Assembly (NCBI RefSeq): GCF_964355755.1
Contig: NC_092677.1
Coordinates: 18,260,101-18,324,100 of the forward strand
DNA: 64,000 nt
Direction: 5' to 3'
Source: Antedon mediterranea
Taxonomy: Eukaryota > Echinodermata > Crinoidea > Comatulida > Antedonidae
Shown here: one piece after another, positions 34,041-44,635 of the stretch
Layout: each line of letters begins with the position of its first letter
How positions within the stretch are numbered: position 1 is the first letter of the stretch
The notes under the pieces: generated by a model
Told to the model about the DNA's origin: nothing
Databases searched by the model: none
Seen by the model: the letters and a program-made list of their open reading frames with translations, nothing else
Made by a program: the position numbers and the translations under genes

Positions 34041-37000
34041 CTTCTTACGTGATTCTGTACTTATTCGTTAACGATTTTACGCAATTCCGTACGTTCACTC
34101 ACTCGTATTCGCGAATTAAACTTACCTCCGTGATTCTTTCCAACTTATAACACTTGTTTTTGGTGGTCTTCATTAAATTATGATATTGCTTTTAGACAAT
34201 TTACAAAATTGATTAGATAAATCGTATCACCAGGTCTATACTAAATAAATTATGAGTTTGTTACTGATGTTGCATGCATTATGTTATTCTGCTATAATTC
34301 TAAACTTTGTACGATATACACTAACTAGATCTGGTAGAAGCGTTTTTATGTATCTTCTCCTTTTTTCAGACAAGAGATGACAATAGATGTGTGTAGATAT
34401 AGAGTTTTCGTTAACTGGTTACCATAATGTGACGAAATTTAGAGGCGAATTCAAGGGGAGGGGAGGCGCAGTCGGCCCGGGTCGCATCTTATGGATACGA
34501 ATAATGAATATTCATGTTTATTTTGTGATAGAGGGGTCCCCAACTTATGTACGACAAGAAATATAGCGCCCGGGTCTCTCTCAATCTCTACTAAACTCCT
34601 GATAAAACTCACCTGAAATAATCAATTATGATCGTGTTGTTAAGTTTGTAAACGTTTAATTTAATTTTCAGATATCTCCTTTGATTAATTATTTATTTAT
34701 TTCATCGATCAGTGTAGGCCTACTAGTCATTTGCCTGACAGCAGCACCCTAGCTTATTACCAGATAATTATAACAATAGAAAAAAACAAATTATATTTTC
34801 ACAAAATTGATTTATTTAAATCGAACATCAATAAATGTTCACATAAGGTAAATCGTGGTTCCCACTAGAGACGCAATGCAATGGCGACGTAGACGCAACG
34901 CAAGTGAGTTGACTAATCACAAGCGACAGTTTAAATAATCCATCGCTTGTGATTGGTCACTACCTTGCGTTCCGTGCATTGAGTCTCTCTAGTGGAACCA
35001 ATCATTAGTAATATACCAAGCATGCAGTAATAATTTATTCACAGAGTCTTCACCAGACTATACATTGATACGGTACTTACAATTAATCATAACATGATAA
35101 AGCAAACAAAGTTACAGATCGGGGTTGGTGAAATCATGGTTGTATTTTTGTCCATTATAATTATTTTTCTGATACCGTTGTGGACAGAAAAACCCCTATA
35201 TGGACAAATAAAGCCAATTACTCCCCATGACGCTATAATAATAACGGACCAACCCTACTCTATTGAAATGTTATTATTACATTAAATAAACAACTCTTGT
35301 ATGGTATATAACAACAGGGCTCACAACAATTACATCAATATTTTGTTAAAGGCCAAATAAATAAATATTTAAATTGTTCAAGTTTTTTCCTAAGGAAATA
35401 ATTAGATAACGCGGCTTCTATGATAGTGGACCGACCACGATGACAAAAATATTAAATGATGAAATAGAGACTTACACTCTTAAATTTTGATTTTACATGT
35501 AAAATTGAATTATAGTATAATTTAAAAGTGGGTTGCCTCCAGAAAGAGAAGAAACAAAATTATGACAAAACATGTAACAACAAAAGACCTCAACAGATAT
35601 ATTTGTTACAAAACTGTATCGTATTACAATTGCCAATACATATCATATAATTTTTTCATCATATTCACAATAAATAATAATATTGTAATAAATAATCATA
35701 ATTATTGTTGTAAATTGTTCAATATTTAAAAACATGTAGGGCCTATGTTTTGTTTTTCCTTTGTGTTATTAAGCTATTGGATACGAGACCAATACAGTAT
35801 ACTTGTTTTGGATATAGCCTTATTGATTTGATTTATGTTTTTATTTAGGGTATTTGTGATCGTTAATCTTTATACAATTGTTAAATATAATAGCTTGTGC
35901 GATAATACGTTTTGCTTTGTTGATATAAATCGTTATTCTTCGTTTGAAGATTCCTATCATATAGCCTTGTTTTGTAGATACCTATATCTGCACAGTGTCT
36001 ATCAATTATTGTCATGTAACGATTGACTGATCTGGCTTCATGTATTATATTCATTATTTTCGTTTTTAGTTTCGCTTTTACTAGCTGTTCACAATGGTAA
36101 AGTTAATTTTGGTTGTTTGCTTTTTTTACAAAGTTATATGTTAAGTTAAATGGTGTGATGATTACTAAAAGTGTCTTGTATTAATCTAGCTTTAAGTACT
36201 GTACAATTTGATCAATTTCGAATATCGATTTGATTCTCCTTTATAAGCCTTTCTTGTTGTTAATATTGCGCTGCTTGTTATGAATAAAATGTGTTTTTTA
36301 AAAAGAATGTATGGCCATTTCCTTTTTATGTAAATTATGTCACAAAATATATTTGATATTAAAGAATGCAGAATAAATTGTCGTATAAAATTAGGTTATT
36401 AAACAAAAAATTCTAAACGGCATATCTCCTGAAAGATAACAGTTGTGTTGTAATTTTAACAGTGTGATTTGAAATGTGTTTGTGTTATGAGTATTTGTAC
36501 AGTACAGTATTTGTGCTAACGTTATCACGTTCCATTAACTAACTCTAACACTCAACGATTCATGTTAGTAGCCATACAATTTCCGTTAAAAATACAATAT
36601 TAATTATTTGTTTTTTTCAGTTGGGAATTTCCCCAAACTTACAAATTTATAATATTAGGCCTATTTAACTTTTAACAAACAAAAAAATAATAATACTATT
36701 AAAGGAATTAACAAATATACACCGTCTTACCATGTGACACATGCAAGCGAAATCAGACATAAGCATGGGTAGATTTGTATAGATAGCAAAAAACAAAAGA
36801 CTGAAACATTTGTTTAAACAATAGTTGAAACAGTATTTATTTACATTACTTACTGATGTTTTTCTATTTCGAGACAAATTAATAAATACATAAATGTTAA
36901 CATTTTGTGTCGTCTGGTCTGGTGTAAATTATGTATGGTTTTCATAAAACCTATCATGTTTTATGCTTTTAAATTGAAAGTGTTCCAATGGGTTGTTTAA

Positions 37001-37188
37001 AAAAGAGAATATATAAACTTTTAACAACAAATATATATTATCTGGTAATTATTAATTCACAACATAACAAATACAGTAAAATAGGCCTATAATTTAAAAT
37101 TATTGGAAATTTTTATCGTTTTTCAATTATCACAAAGCAATCAACTATTTCTATTTATATACTTGTATGTTATCTGCATTTAAACAAA
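34041..37188. other. intergenic between CUB-LRR and ML-like genes
   Basis: AT-rich, no exon recognised. Holds the MITE at 34857 and, at 34440-34590, a GC-richer patch with AAGGGGAGGGGAGGCG and GCGCCCGGG that looks like a decayed DNA transposon end. The 5' control region of the CUB-LRR gene should lie at its left side, but I see no clear TATA box. The frame at 35094-35285 is chance-like. Confidence 0.5.
34857..34999. mobile_element. 143-bp palindromic MITE
   Basis: Inverted ends GGTTCCCACTAGAGACGC and their imperfect complement (GACTCTC.CTAGTGGAACC) bracket a second inverted pair (GACTAATCACAAGCGA / GCTTGTGATTGGTC). The whole element can fold into one hairpin. Confidence 0.75.
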
Positions 37189-37263
37189 TTATACGACTCG
37201 GGCTTGTAAACAAGTTACAAGTTCGTCCGCGTAGTTGAATATCTGAGCCTTGGCTGATGTATT
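37189..37263 (-). CDS. ML-like gene, last exon
   Basis: Acceptor TCTTTACAG, 24 codons and stop. Ends in NYADELVTCLQARVV, like the final beta strand of ML domains with its disulfide cysteine. Phase 0 entry fits the preceding exon. A second frame is also open here, so the frame choice rests on phase. Confidence 0.55.
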   Translation of the reverse strand, partial: NTSAKAQIFNYADELVTCLQARVV

Positions 37264-40200
37264 CTGTAAAGATAAGTAAATTTATATGAACACTTACCTT
37301 ACTTATTTTGATAATAAAAACATTCAAAGTAATTAACCAGGCGGATTATTATTTATTAATATTATTTTATATTGATTTAGCTAGGCGCTTTATTTGTATT
37401 GTATTTTTTTAATTTGTTCTCATCAGAGATCATGCTTCGTGAATTAATATACTGAAATATGAAGGTGTATCAATTTGATCTCTGGCCGTGTTTTCGCAGT
37501 CCAAAATTAACCGACACAAATTAACAGATAATTAACCGATAACGTTCCTGTGAAAACCCGATTCCTCTAGAGAAAATATAACCGATACTTATCTCATTCA
37601 AATCAGATAATTATTCGAATAAATGCGATAATTGTTTAACTTTGACCTGAAGGACAAATCGTTGCGTTGTGATTGGGCTCTTGGTTGTTCGATGTCTGAT
37701 CATGCGCAATTTATTTTTTTAATTAATTATATGATTGGTTAAAAAACGCGATAATGTTGTTATGGCTGTGGAAACACGGCCTTTAATGCGCGTTCGGACA
37801 AATCGCAAATCGCTATCCAGTCGAGTTTGAACAATACCAGAAATCACCTATTGCTTATTGTTTAGGACATCAAGCACGATGGTTACGGATTCGAATCTCG
37901 TTGGGGCGGCTTTGTCTTATTCTCACAATGTTTCTTTTTTTTTCTCAAATACACGTAGGATTAAATATAATGATGCAAAATAAATTGTATAATTAAGTTA
38001 TTAGTGAGCTTTCGCATCGGGACTGTGACGAAGGACTGTGATGAAAGGGTAATAACTAATAGCTGTGTGAATAGTCTCCCGTCTTGTTATTAAATGCGTT
38101 CCATACAAGCGCGCGACGACGGTAAGCCCTATCCTAGGCATAGAGACAGCAGGCAGGTTAGATTATATTCTGCGTCTAATAGCCGAGTTGAGTTAGCAAA
38201 GTCCAAAAGCATGAACTAAAAACACCTAATCAAAGTCTCAAGGAGGGGTTACAAGGATGTTTCTCTTTTTTTAATTTTCAAAAAGAATCAAAATAAATTC
38301 ACAGTGTATACATAATATAATATACATACAATTATGGTGTTTTAGTTAAATTTACTAAACTAAAAATGAAAAAAACTTGGCCTCATACCATCTATGTATT
38401 TCAAAATGACGTCATAACTTTTATCCGTCTTGTTTTCAGACTGACCGAACGTTAAATCGGCCATATACAGTCGTAATAATGAATGGAACGTGTACTGGGT
38501 TTATACACATAATGGTCGTTTATATAAATTACTTTTCGATTAAGTTCCCGACATGAAAGCTCACCATTAAACAAAGAATAAAATTAATAAAAATGTACTA
38601 CCTTGTAGGTTATTGAATATCCTGTAATACTGCACCTTGTCTTCAAATAAAACCAATCTGAAAGAAAATATTAGAAATACTAGTTTGTATCTTTTGTTAT
38701 CGGATTATTAAGATAAATTCCAGCACAATAGAAAAGATAGCAAACCGGTCCCCAAACTCGTTTTACAGTGCCGAGCTAAAACCAAACTCATGTTTACATT
38801 ATTTTGATTCAGTAGTACAACCCGGCAATCGGCATTGGCACGGTTAAACTACCGTTAATTTTAACGCTTTACTTGTTGGCAGCTCTATCAACGCATTAAT
38901 GAATCATTAGATATGATAGAAGTGGGGATCTTTTCTTTGGAATAGGACCAATTGCTTCTCTAATGCCAACAAGAGGCCACGCATGTCACCGGTATCCGAG
39001 CTGGATGTGATCACTGAGATTAATTCAGCGGCATTTCTTGTTAGACGCTGAACCGTGCTCTTTTGCTGCCTCTGGTAATCAGCTTGTGCAGAACTGGCGT
39101 TCGACCGTTTCGCTTGATCTACGTTTCGCATAAAAAACTCTGGAAGTTAATGTTTAAGCATTTTCAGTCACCCAATCTAGTTGCTTACATGTTGGTCTAC
39201 CCGTCCAAATGCACTAAGAGCTATATCTGTAAGTGCTAATCGAAACCAGCACCTACTGAACTACTAGGCCTAGTTGTTGCAACGTGACCAATAAAAAAAT
39301 CTTGAAACGTGACCATGCTTGCAAGTTGTTTATTTGTAGAAGCGACATCAATTGTAGTGTGATAAACGTCAATTTAAACTATTATTGGTTGAAGGTTCTT
39401 TGTAAATTCTTTTATTATTGATATATTTGATATTTCTTAAATAATTTATATAATCTATTTTTTACTTGTTTTTTTATTCTAAACATGTTAAACTTGTGTT
39501 AGAGAAAAGATATTAGTTTAATTGTTGTTTTTTTGGAGTTTCTAATTGTGTTATATTATTTATATTTTATTTGTTTTGTTTTGAGGAGCCTATTCACCAC
39601 AAGCTTTGCTTTCTTTTAGGCTCCTCCACTTTATATTTATATATTTGTAAAGTGAAATAAATAAATGAAATGAAATGAAATATCTCTTTGGTGAAATATT
39701 AAGAGTGAATCTCACAAGAGCATGATCAGAGTTGCAGTCATTGAATTTTACGCTACGGCAATGGATTACCTCGCGTAGCTCTGACAACGCTTCACACATG
39801 GTCGATCTAGTTGGTGCCAGCGGCGAGAACGAGGATACATCCAGGTTATTGTAAGGCATAAAGTACCTTCAAAATAGGTGAAGGCAACACAAAGACTGGG
39901 AAAACAGAAGCATGTAGTTTTGACATTGACTTGATGCTGAAAAAATACCCTGGTCGCGGAACAACCCAGGTATTATAATGTGTTTCGTTGTTTGCACTCT
40001 GGCCTAAACTTCCACATAGTGTGCGCCCCGGGTGTGACTATTCCGAATCAACTTCGCACTTTCTACTGAAAGTATGAAATGGTTTTTATTGATTGTGCAT
40101 ACAGTAACTAACATAGTGAAATTTATTAATTTTAAAATTTACTTCACTTATAATAAGTCAGATTAGAGGAGATTGAGAGAAGAATCTTTATGTATTGACG

Positions 40201-41420
40201 TTAACGCGCTTCGCCATTTCCAACTATTTATTTAAAGAAAAAAAACGGGACTCTTATCTATAGAGCTATTATTTTGATTTCGGTAATTGATTGTAGTTAG
40301 GCCTACTTAAAGCTCTGTATAGGTATCAAGTAGTAACTTACCATCCTTTTTCACGGGTAGTGGACAGGGCTTGTAATTGATTGTGGAACAGCTGACTCCG
40401 AAATTAAAGTTAAATGACCACGGTTGATTATCATTGTAAAATTGAACAATACCGTTACCAGATCCACCATCAATGTATGCAACTTTAAATAAATAAGTGG
40501 AGCATTAATTAGTAATTTCATTGAAGAGTTATTTCCTGGTAATTTAAATTGGAAGATACATTAAAAAATCATTTTATAAGAACTCTAGCCAGTATAAGGA
40601 CGAGGTGCCAATTAATTATTAAGCTGCAAGGGAAAAAAATATGTGTTCGATCATGTTACAATCTATACATACGTGTTTGAAACGCCATCTCTATGTCAAT
40701 CGAACCAGTGTGTGATGTCAGTTTTTCAGGTGTATATGTATAATAAAACCCCGAGCCATCTGCAATAATGCAAAAAGGTAATTGTGATGAGAAATCAATT
40801 ACAGTTTAACTACCTGCAGTAGACTGAAGATTGTTTCTATTAGTTGTGTGTAAAAAAAGCTATCAAACCAAAAACGTCAACTTAAATACAAAGATTGAAT
40901 TTCAATTACATCCAATGCAGTAGACTGAAGATTGTTTTTATTGGTTGTGTGTAAAAAAAGCTATCAAACCAAAAACGTCAACTTAAATACAAAGATTGAA
41001 TTTCAATTACATCCAATGCAGTAGACTGAAGATTGTTTCTATTGGTTGTGTGTAAAAAAAGCTATCAAACCAAAAACGTCAACTTAAATACAAAGATTGA
41101 ATTTCAATTACATCCAATGTAGGATAGAATATAGGGTGAACCAATACATGATTGACTATTTATGAAAGAATTACACAAAGTAAAACGAGAAATGTAACTA
41201 ATTTTATGCATTATATAAATAGACAGTGGTTGTGGCGAATGTACTTACGACATGTATTCATGATTAGACTTCCGTTAACCTTCTTGTGTCCCGATTTTTC
41301 AAAGATGTTCTTTACATCTTTAGTGGACATAGGTTTCATTGCAAGGGATTTACACAGTCCTTGTTTTGAATATACTACACAAAACGCGAGAAAAAACAAC
41401 ACTGTGTATGCTTTGAACAT
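37189..41420 (-). CDS. secreted ML-domain-like (MD-2/NPC2/GM2A type) protein
   Basis: Five minus-strand exons join in one frame: 41249-41420, 40673-40759, 40342-40482, 38602-38657 and 37189-37263, giving 176 residues with TAA at 37189-37191. Intron phases are 1, 1, 1, 0. The product has a signal peptide (FKAYTVLFFLAFCVVYS), then NTCHGSGFYYTYTPE, DIEMAFQT, a CPLPVKKD box, and the terminal NYADELVTCLQARVV. The order N-x-C..., a mid-domain C-P-L-x-KK-D, and a final eL-x-C-x-x-x-x-V strand, together with the length, match ML lipid-recognition proteins, which bind lipids extracellularly or in lysosomes. The family call is by eye and moderate. Intron 1 contains a 101-bp triplication, intron 3 a LINE tail. 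The alternative last exon at 38907 also fits. Confidence 0.58.
38602..38657 (-). CDS. ML-like gene, exon 4
   Basis: 56 bp between TTTCTTTCAG and GTAGTA (a weak donor). In the phase set by exon 3 it reads DWFYLKTRCSITGYSITYK and continues the domain after the CPLPVKKD box. Confidence 0.5.
38907..39139 (-). CDS. alternative or unrelated terminal exon
   Basis: Acceptor CTTCCAG, then 76 codons and TAA. GC-richer than its surroundings. In phase with exon 3 of the ML-like gene it would replace the last two exons with a charged, helical tail (QRLTRNAAELISVI and LLLALEKQLVLF), giving a 210-residue protein. Because the other splice choice completes an ML-like domain, this exon may be a rare isoform or part of something else. 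Confidence 0.4.
39300..39692 (+). mobile_element. 5'-truncated LINE 3' untranslated region
   Basis: Ends TTTGTAAAGTGAAATAAATAAATG followed by (AAATG)n, preceded by the hairpin-like AGGAGCCTATTC...TTTTAGGCTCCT. Typical CR1/L2-group 3' end, in an intron of the ML-like gene. Confidence 0.65.
39700..39866 (-). pseudogene. possible LINE endonuclease fragment
   Basis: One minus-strand frame reads ALSELREV then DCNSDHALVRFTLNI, where SDH followed by LVR resembles the end of LINE endonuclease domains. It directly adjoins the LINE tail on the other strand. Short and uncertain. Confidence 0.3.
40342..40482 (-). CDS. ML-like gene, exon 3
   Basis: 47 codons, phase 1-1, acceptor TTATTTAAAG, donor GGATG|GTAAGT. 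Carries GGSGNGIVQFYND, SFNFNFGVSC and YKPCPLPVKKD. Confidence 0.65.
40673..40759 (-). CDS. ML-like gene, exon 2
   Basis: 29 codons, phase 1-1, acceptor TTATTGCAG, donor GTATGT. Carries GSGFYYTYTPEKL and SIDIEMAFQT. Confidence 0.65.
40816..41118. repeat. 101-bp unit in three tandem copies
   Basis: Units start at 40816, 40917 and 41018 (GCAGTAGACTGAAGATTG each) and differ at one or two bases, so the amplification is recent. It lies in intron 1 of the ML-like gene, 57 bp upstream of exon 2. Confidence 0.95.
41249..41420 (-). CDS. ML-like gene, exon 1 (signal peptide)
   Basis: ATG at 41420, 57 codons, donor GTAAGT in phase 1. Hydrophobic residues 6-17 form a signal peptide. A charged linker with two cysteines follows. 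A TTTATATAC element about 65 bp upstream could serve as TATA box. Confidence 0.65.
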
Positions 41421-43393
41421 TATGGCCGAGATATTCAGGGTCTTCCTGGTGGGGTAGTGGTATACAGTGGCGAGTAATACAGTATATAAAGCGATGTATG
41501 TACATACTTTGAAACGCTTCACTGATAAAAACAAAATAGCAGTTGACTGTGTAAACGCAACAACAATACATTTTTCAACAATAAAAAAGAGTATATTTCC
41601 TTTTCCGTTTGTAGTTCATTCGTTTTTTTTGGGGGGGGGGGGGGTATTTCCTCGGTACTGACAAATGAAGAAGAGAGATTACAAAGTACCGGATGGAATA
41701 TCTCACAGCTGACATAAATTAATTTACCGAATTATTAGCATTAAGAAACGTGAATGATCGTGTTGCATATGTATGTACTATAAATGGTAAATAAAACATT
41801 AATGGCGGTTGTCATCTCTCAATACACATTAGATTCTTCATGTATCACCCAGTGACTAATATATGTCTTGAGTTGTTGGCTCGCCCCTTATTTTGGGATA
41901 CAGAAAAATGCAAGACAATTGTCGAAGAGGTCAGACTTCTTACGGAAGTTTTTGAACCTTAAATCCACATCCACAATTTATAGGATGGGTTCGAGAATGC
42001 TGTTTTAGTTATGCAATTACATCATGAAGATGCTAAGGAAGTTCCAGAACATGGTACACAATATCAATTTAGTTTTAAGCTCTAGAACCTAACCGTCTGA
42101 CAAAATATATTCGATGGTAGTAATATTTTACTAATATGGCGGTCATATTGTATAAAAAATGACTGCCAATAAAATTGTGCTGTTTGAGACAGTATGATTT
42201 GTGAGATTTTGTAAATAAAGTGTTTAAATTGTTTGATTGTCTTAACGAAACGGTCCTTCAAAACTCTTCGTTTTAGTATGGCGCACCTACATACTTCGTT
42301 AAAAATACAATATGCCATAATGTTGCAGGTTAATGGGTTTTAGTGGGAATTTCCCCAAATGTACACAATAACCGCCGGCTTTGACAACTTCTATCATATT
42401 GTAAATTCAGTTATTGTATTTGTTGCGGTAACAATAGAAAGGGTGCATGCTATGGCGTTTTTATTGTGGAAGTACAATAGAGATGATTGGCATAACTGTG
42501 TAGGCCATCAGATACGCAATGCAAAACTGATATTCTTACAACATTGTAAAATTTGACAATACCAAATATAGTACTGTAGATCATAATAATAATAATTTAT
42601 TTATTTGGCAAAAGTTCTTAAATGTAGGTTTTACATTTCATCTTGCCAGGAACAAGTATTAGGCATGAGCCCAAACAGAAAACTGCTCTTACTCCATTAT
42701 TATCATTAAAAAAAAAATCAAAACTAAGTAGTACAAATTAATTAAAAACAAAAGGCTAACCTATTAGGCTACACTGGAGCCCTCGTTTCGAAGTCTTTCA
42801 AGAACATGTTTTTTTTTTTTAGTTGAGAGAGATTATTTAGAGGGTAGGTTCAGTTATTTAGGAAATAGATCAGCTATCTTGCAATTCTTTATAATAGAAA
42901 ATAATTAAGGTAAGGTGAATTATTTATCATTTCTTGTTTAATTGGAAAATAAAAAAAATAATGCGTCCCGGAAGCGTACGATAGTTCCTCTATCGTTCGT
43001 TTCGGCCTCAATCGACTTTTTGGTAAATCAGCTCACCGATGCGTTTGGAGTTTTAATGAAGTTACTCAATTCCATAGAAAAAAAGATGATTTCACTTATA
43101 AAAAAAACCAAAATAAACAGTTAAATTTAACCAAAAACCCATTGCTTGACAGACATTTTGACTATTTGGTTGCTTTAAATTATAGTTTTTTTCAAGTAAA
43201 TAATTTTTGCCGATTCAATTTTTTGTGAATAACTATTATGTGACATCAAAATAACATATTCAACAACAAAAAGTTTACAAAAATTGTTTTTTTCAGGTAA
43301 ACAATAATATATCTTTAAATTAAAAACTTATATTTATTATTTTAAGAGTCTAGATTCAAGAAATTGATTGGTCCGCTTAAAATGGACATTTAT

Positions 43394-43425
<32 letters not shown>

Positions 43426-43954
43426 GATTTTTATAGCGCACATTATATACGTTCAGCATAATTTTGACCCATCTGGCATCTCATCTAACATTGAAGCTAG
43501 GCATAAATTTAGAAAATCTAGAATAATCTGGCATAATTTGATAGATAAACCCATTTGTACAGCATATTTACCACGTGCTCAAGTTAGTGTTTACCGACCG
43601 ACCGACCAACCGAACGACCGACATTTATACTGCCTTTGATGAAAATATTATATTTGACAGACGACAATAAAATGGCATCATGATAAACAAGAGACAATAA
43701 TTATCGTAATGATACAACGATTTTATTGTTCTGGTTATATTTAATAAAATAATATATTTTTTTTTTATCAAAGACAGCATATTGTTATCCTATAATTCTC
43801 TAGAATGAAACTTTTTCTATATTTTGTTGCTGCATGTTTTATGTAAGAAAAATGTATGTTTTAATTTTATATTTATTGTCGATTTTTATCGTCCTAACTC
43901 TTCATGACTCGGGATATGATCAGAGCCATAATTATGACTGTGGATATGATTTTT
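41421..43954. other. divergent intergenic region, ML-like and SRCR genes
   Basis: Holds a homopolymer T8G14 tract (about 41621-41643) just upstream of the ML-like gene, an (AATAAT) tract at 42584, an (ATA)n tract at 43395-43425 joined to a SINE-like TTATAGCGCACATTATA end, and a TIR-family end at 43200-43275. Short frames at 42359, 42942 and 43364 lack any family feature. Confidence 0.5.
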
Positions 43955-43961
43955 TATATAG
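43955..43961 (+). promoter_or_regulatory. possible TATA box of the SRCR receptor gene
   Basis: TATATAG followed about 30 bp later by CTACTCTACACAGCG, then a GC-rich stretch with a strong donor (GCGT|GTGAGT at 44050/44051). The arrangement fits a promoter plus 5' untranslated first exon, but no transcript evidence. Confidence 0.35.
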
Positions 43962-43984
43962 CGCCCTCTTTCATCTACTCTACA

Positions 43985-44050
43985 CAGCGTTCACAATGGT
44001 GCGCAGAACTATGGCAACATGCGCCGCGCGCGCCGTCACAACAAGCGCGT
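43985..44050 (+). other. possible 5' untranslated exon of SRCR gene
   Basis: GC-rich (GCGCCGCGCGCGCCGTC), contains an upstream ATG whose frame stops right after splicing to 44473, and ends at a consensus donor. The matching acceptor CTGTATCTACAG is at 44461-44472. Confidence 0.35.
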
Positions 44051-44490
44051 GTGAGTACGGTTACAGTCTCCTAGGAATTTGTTGATCATCGGCGACAAAC
44101 AGTAGACAGCTGACATCGTTAGATAAAACAAAGCAGTGCTGAAGTTCTACTGCTGGTATGTAGGCCTATTTTATTTGTAGGCCTAATAGTTAATGAACAG
44201 TTTTCTTTGATTGTACCGCATTTGTTTAATTTTACTATAATTCACCTAATCTCTGCGTTCTGTCTGTCCGTCTGTTCGGCTTTATTTAGAGACTATTACA
44301 ATTAGACTAAGCTCGGTATAAGAAAGAACGAATTTGAGCCAAGGTCAAATAAAAATTGTGGGTACACACATCATCATTTCACGTAGTGGATGCTTACTGC
44401 AGTACTAACAAATGTAAAAACACTTTTCTTGATCTAACAATTAGGCTTTCGATATATTTGCTGTATCTACAGGTTAGTGGTCTGACAACA

Positions 44491-44635
44491 ATGGCATCGT
44501 TGATACATATGTTCTCATTAGTAACACCACTCAATGTGAACCTGATGGGTTTCAAAGCTGCTGAGCGAACATTATTATATGTGGTAGCATTGCTTTCTTT
44601 AATCATCGGAAGCAACTACTCGATCCCGATAACAG
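44491..44635 (+). CDS. SRCR receptor exon 1, signal peptide
   Basis: The first ATG (44491) has A at -3. A second in-frame ATG at 44545 gives a more typical signal peptide (MGFKAAERTLLYVVALLSL). Ends ATAACAG|GTAGCT in phase 1. Confidence 0.7.

Noticed and set aside
37870-37915. tRNA-like GGATTCGAATCTC segment
   Set aside because: Only a T-arm-like piece; no box A, acceptor pairing or anticodon arm.
39700-39866. Considered as an exon of the ML-like gene
   Set aside because: In the phase required after exon 3 it hits a stop or needs an unsupported donor. Its other frame looks like a LINE endonuclease end and it adjoins a LINE tail.
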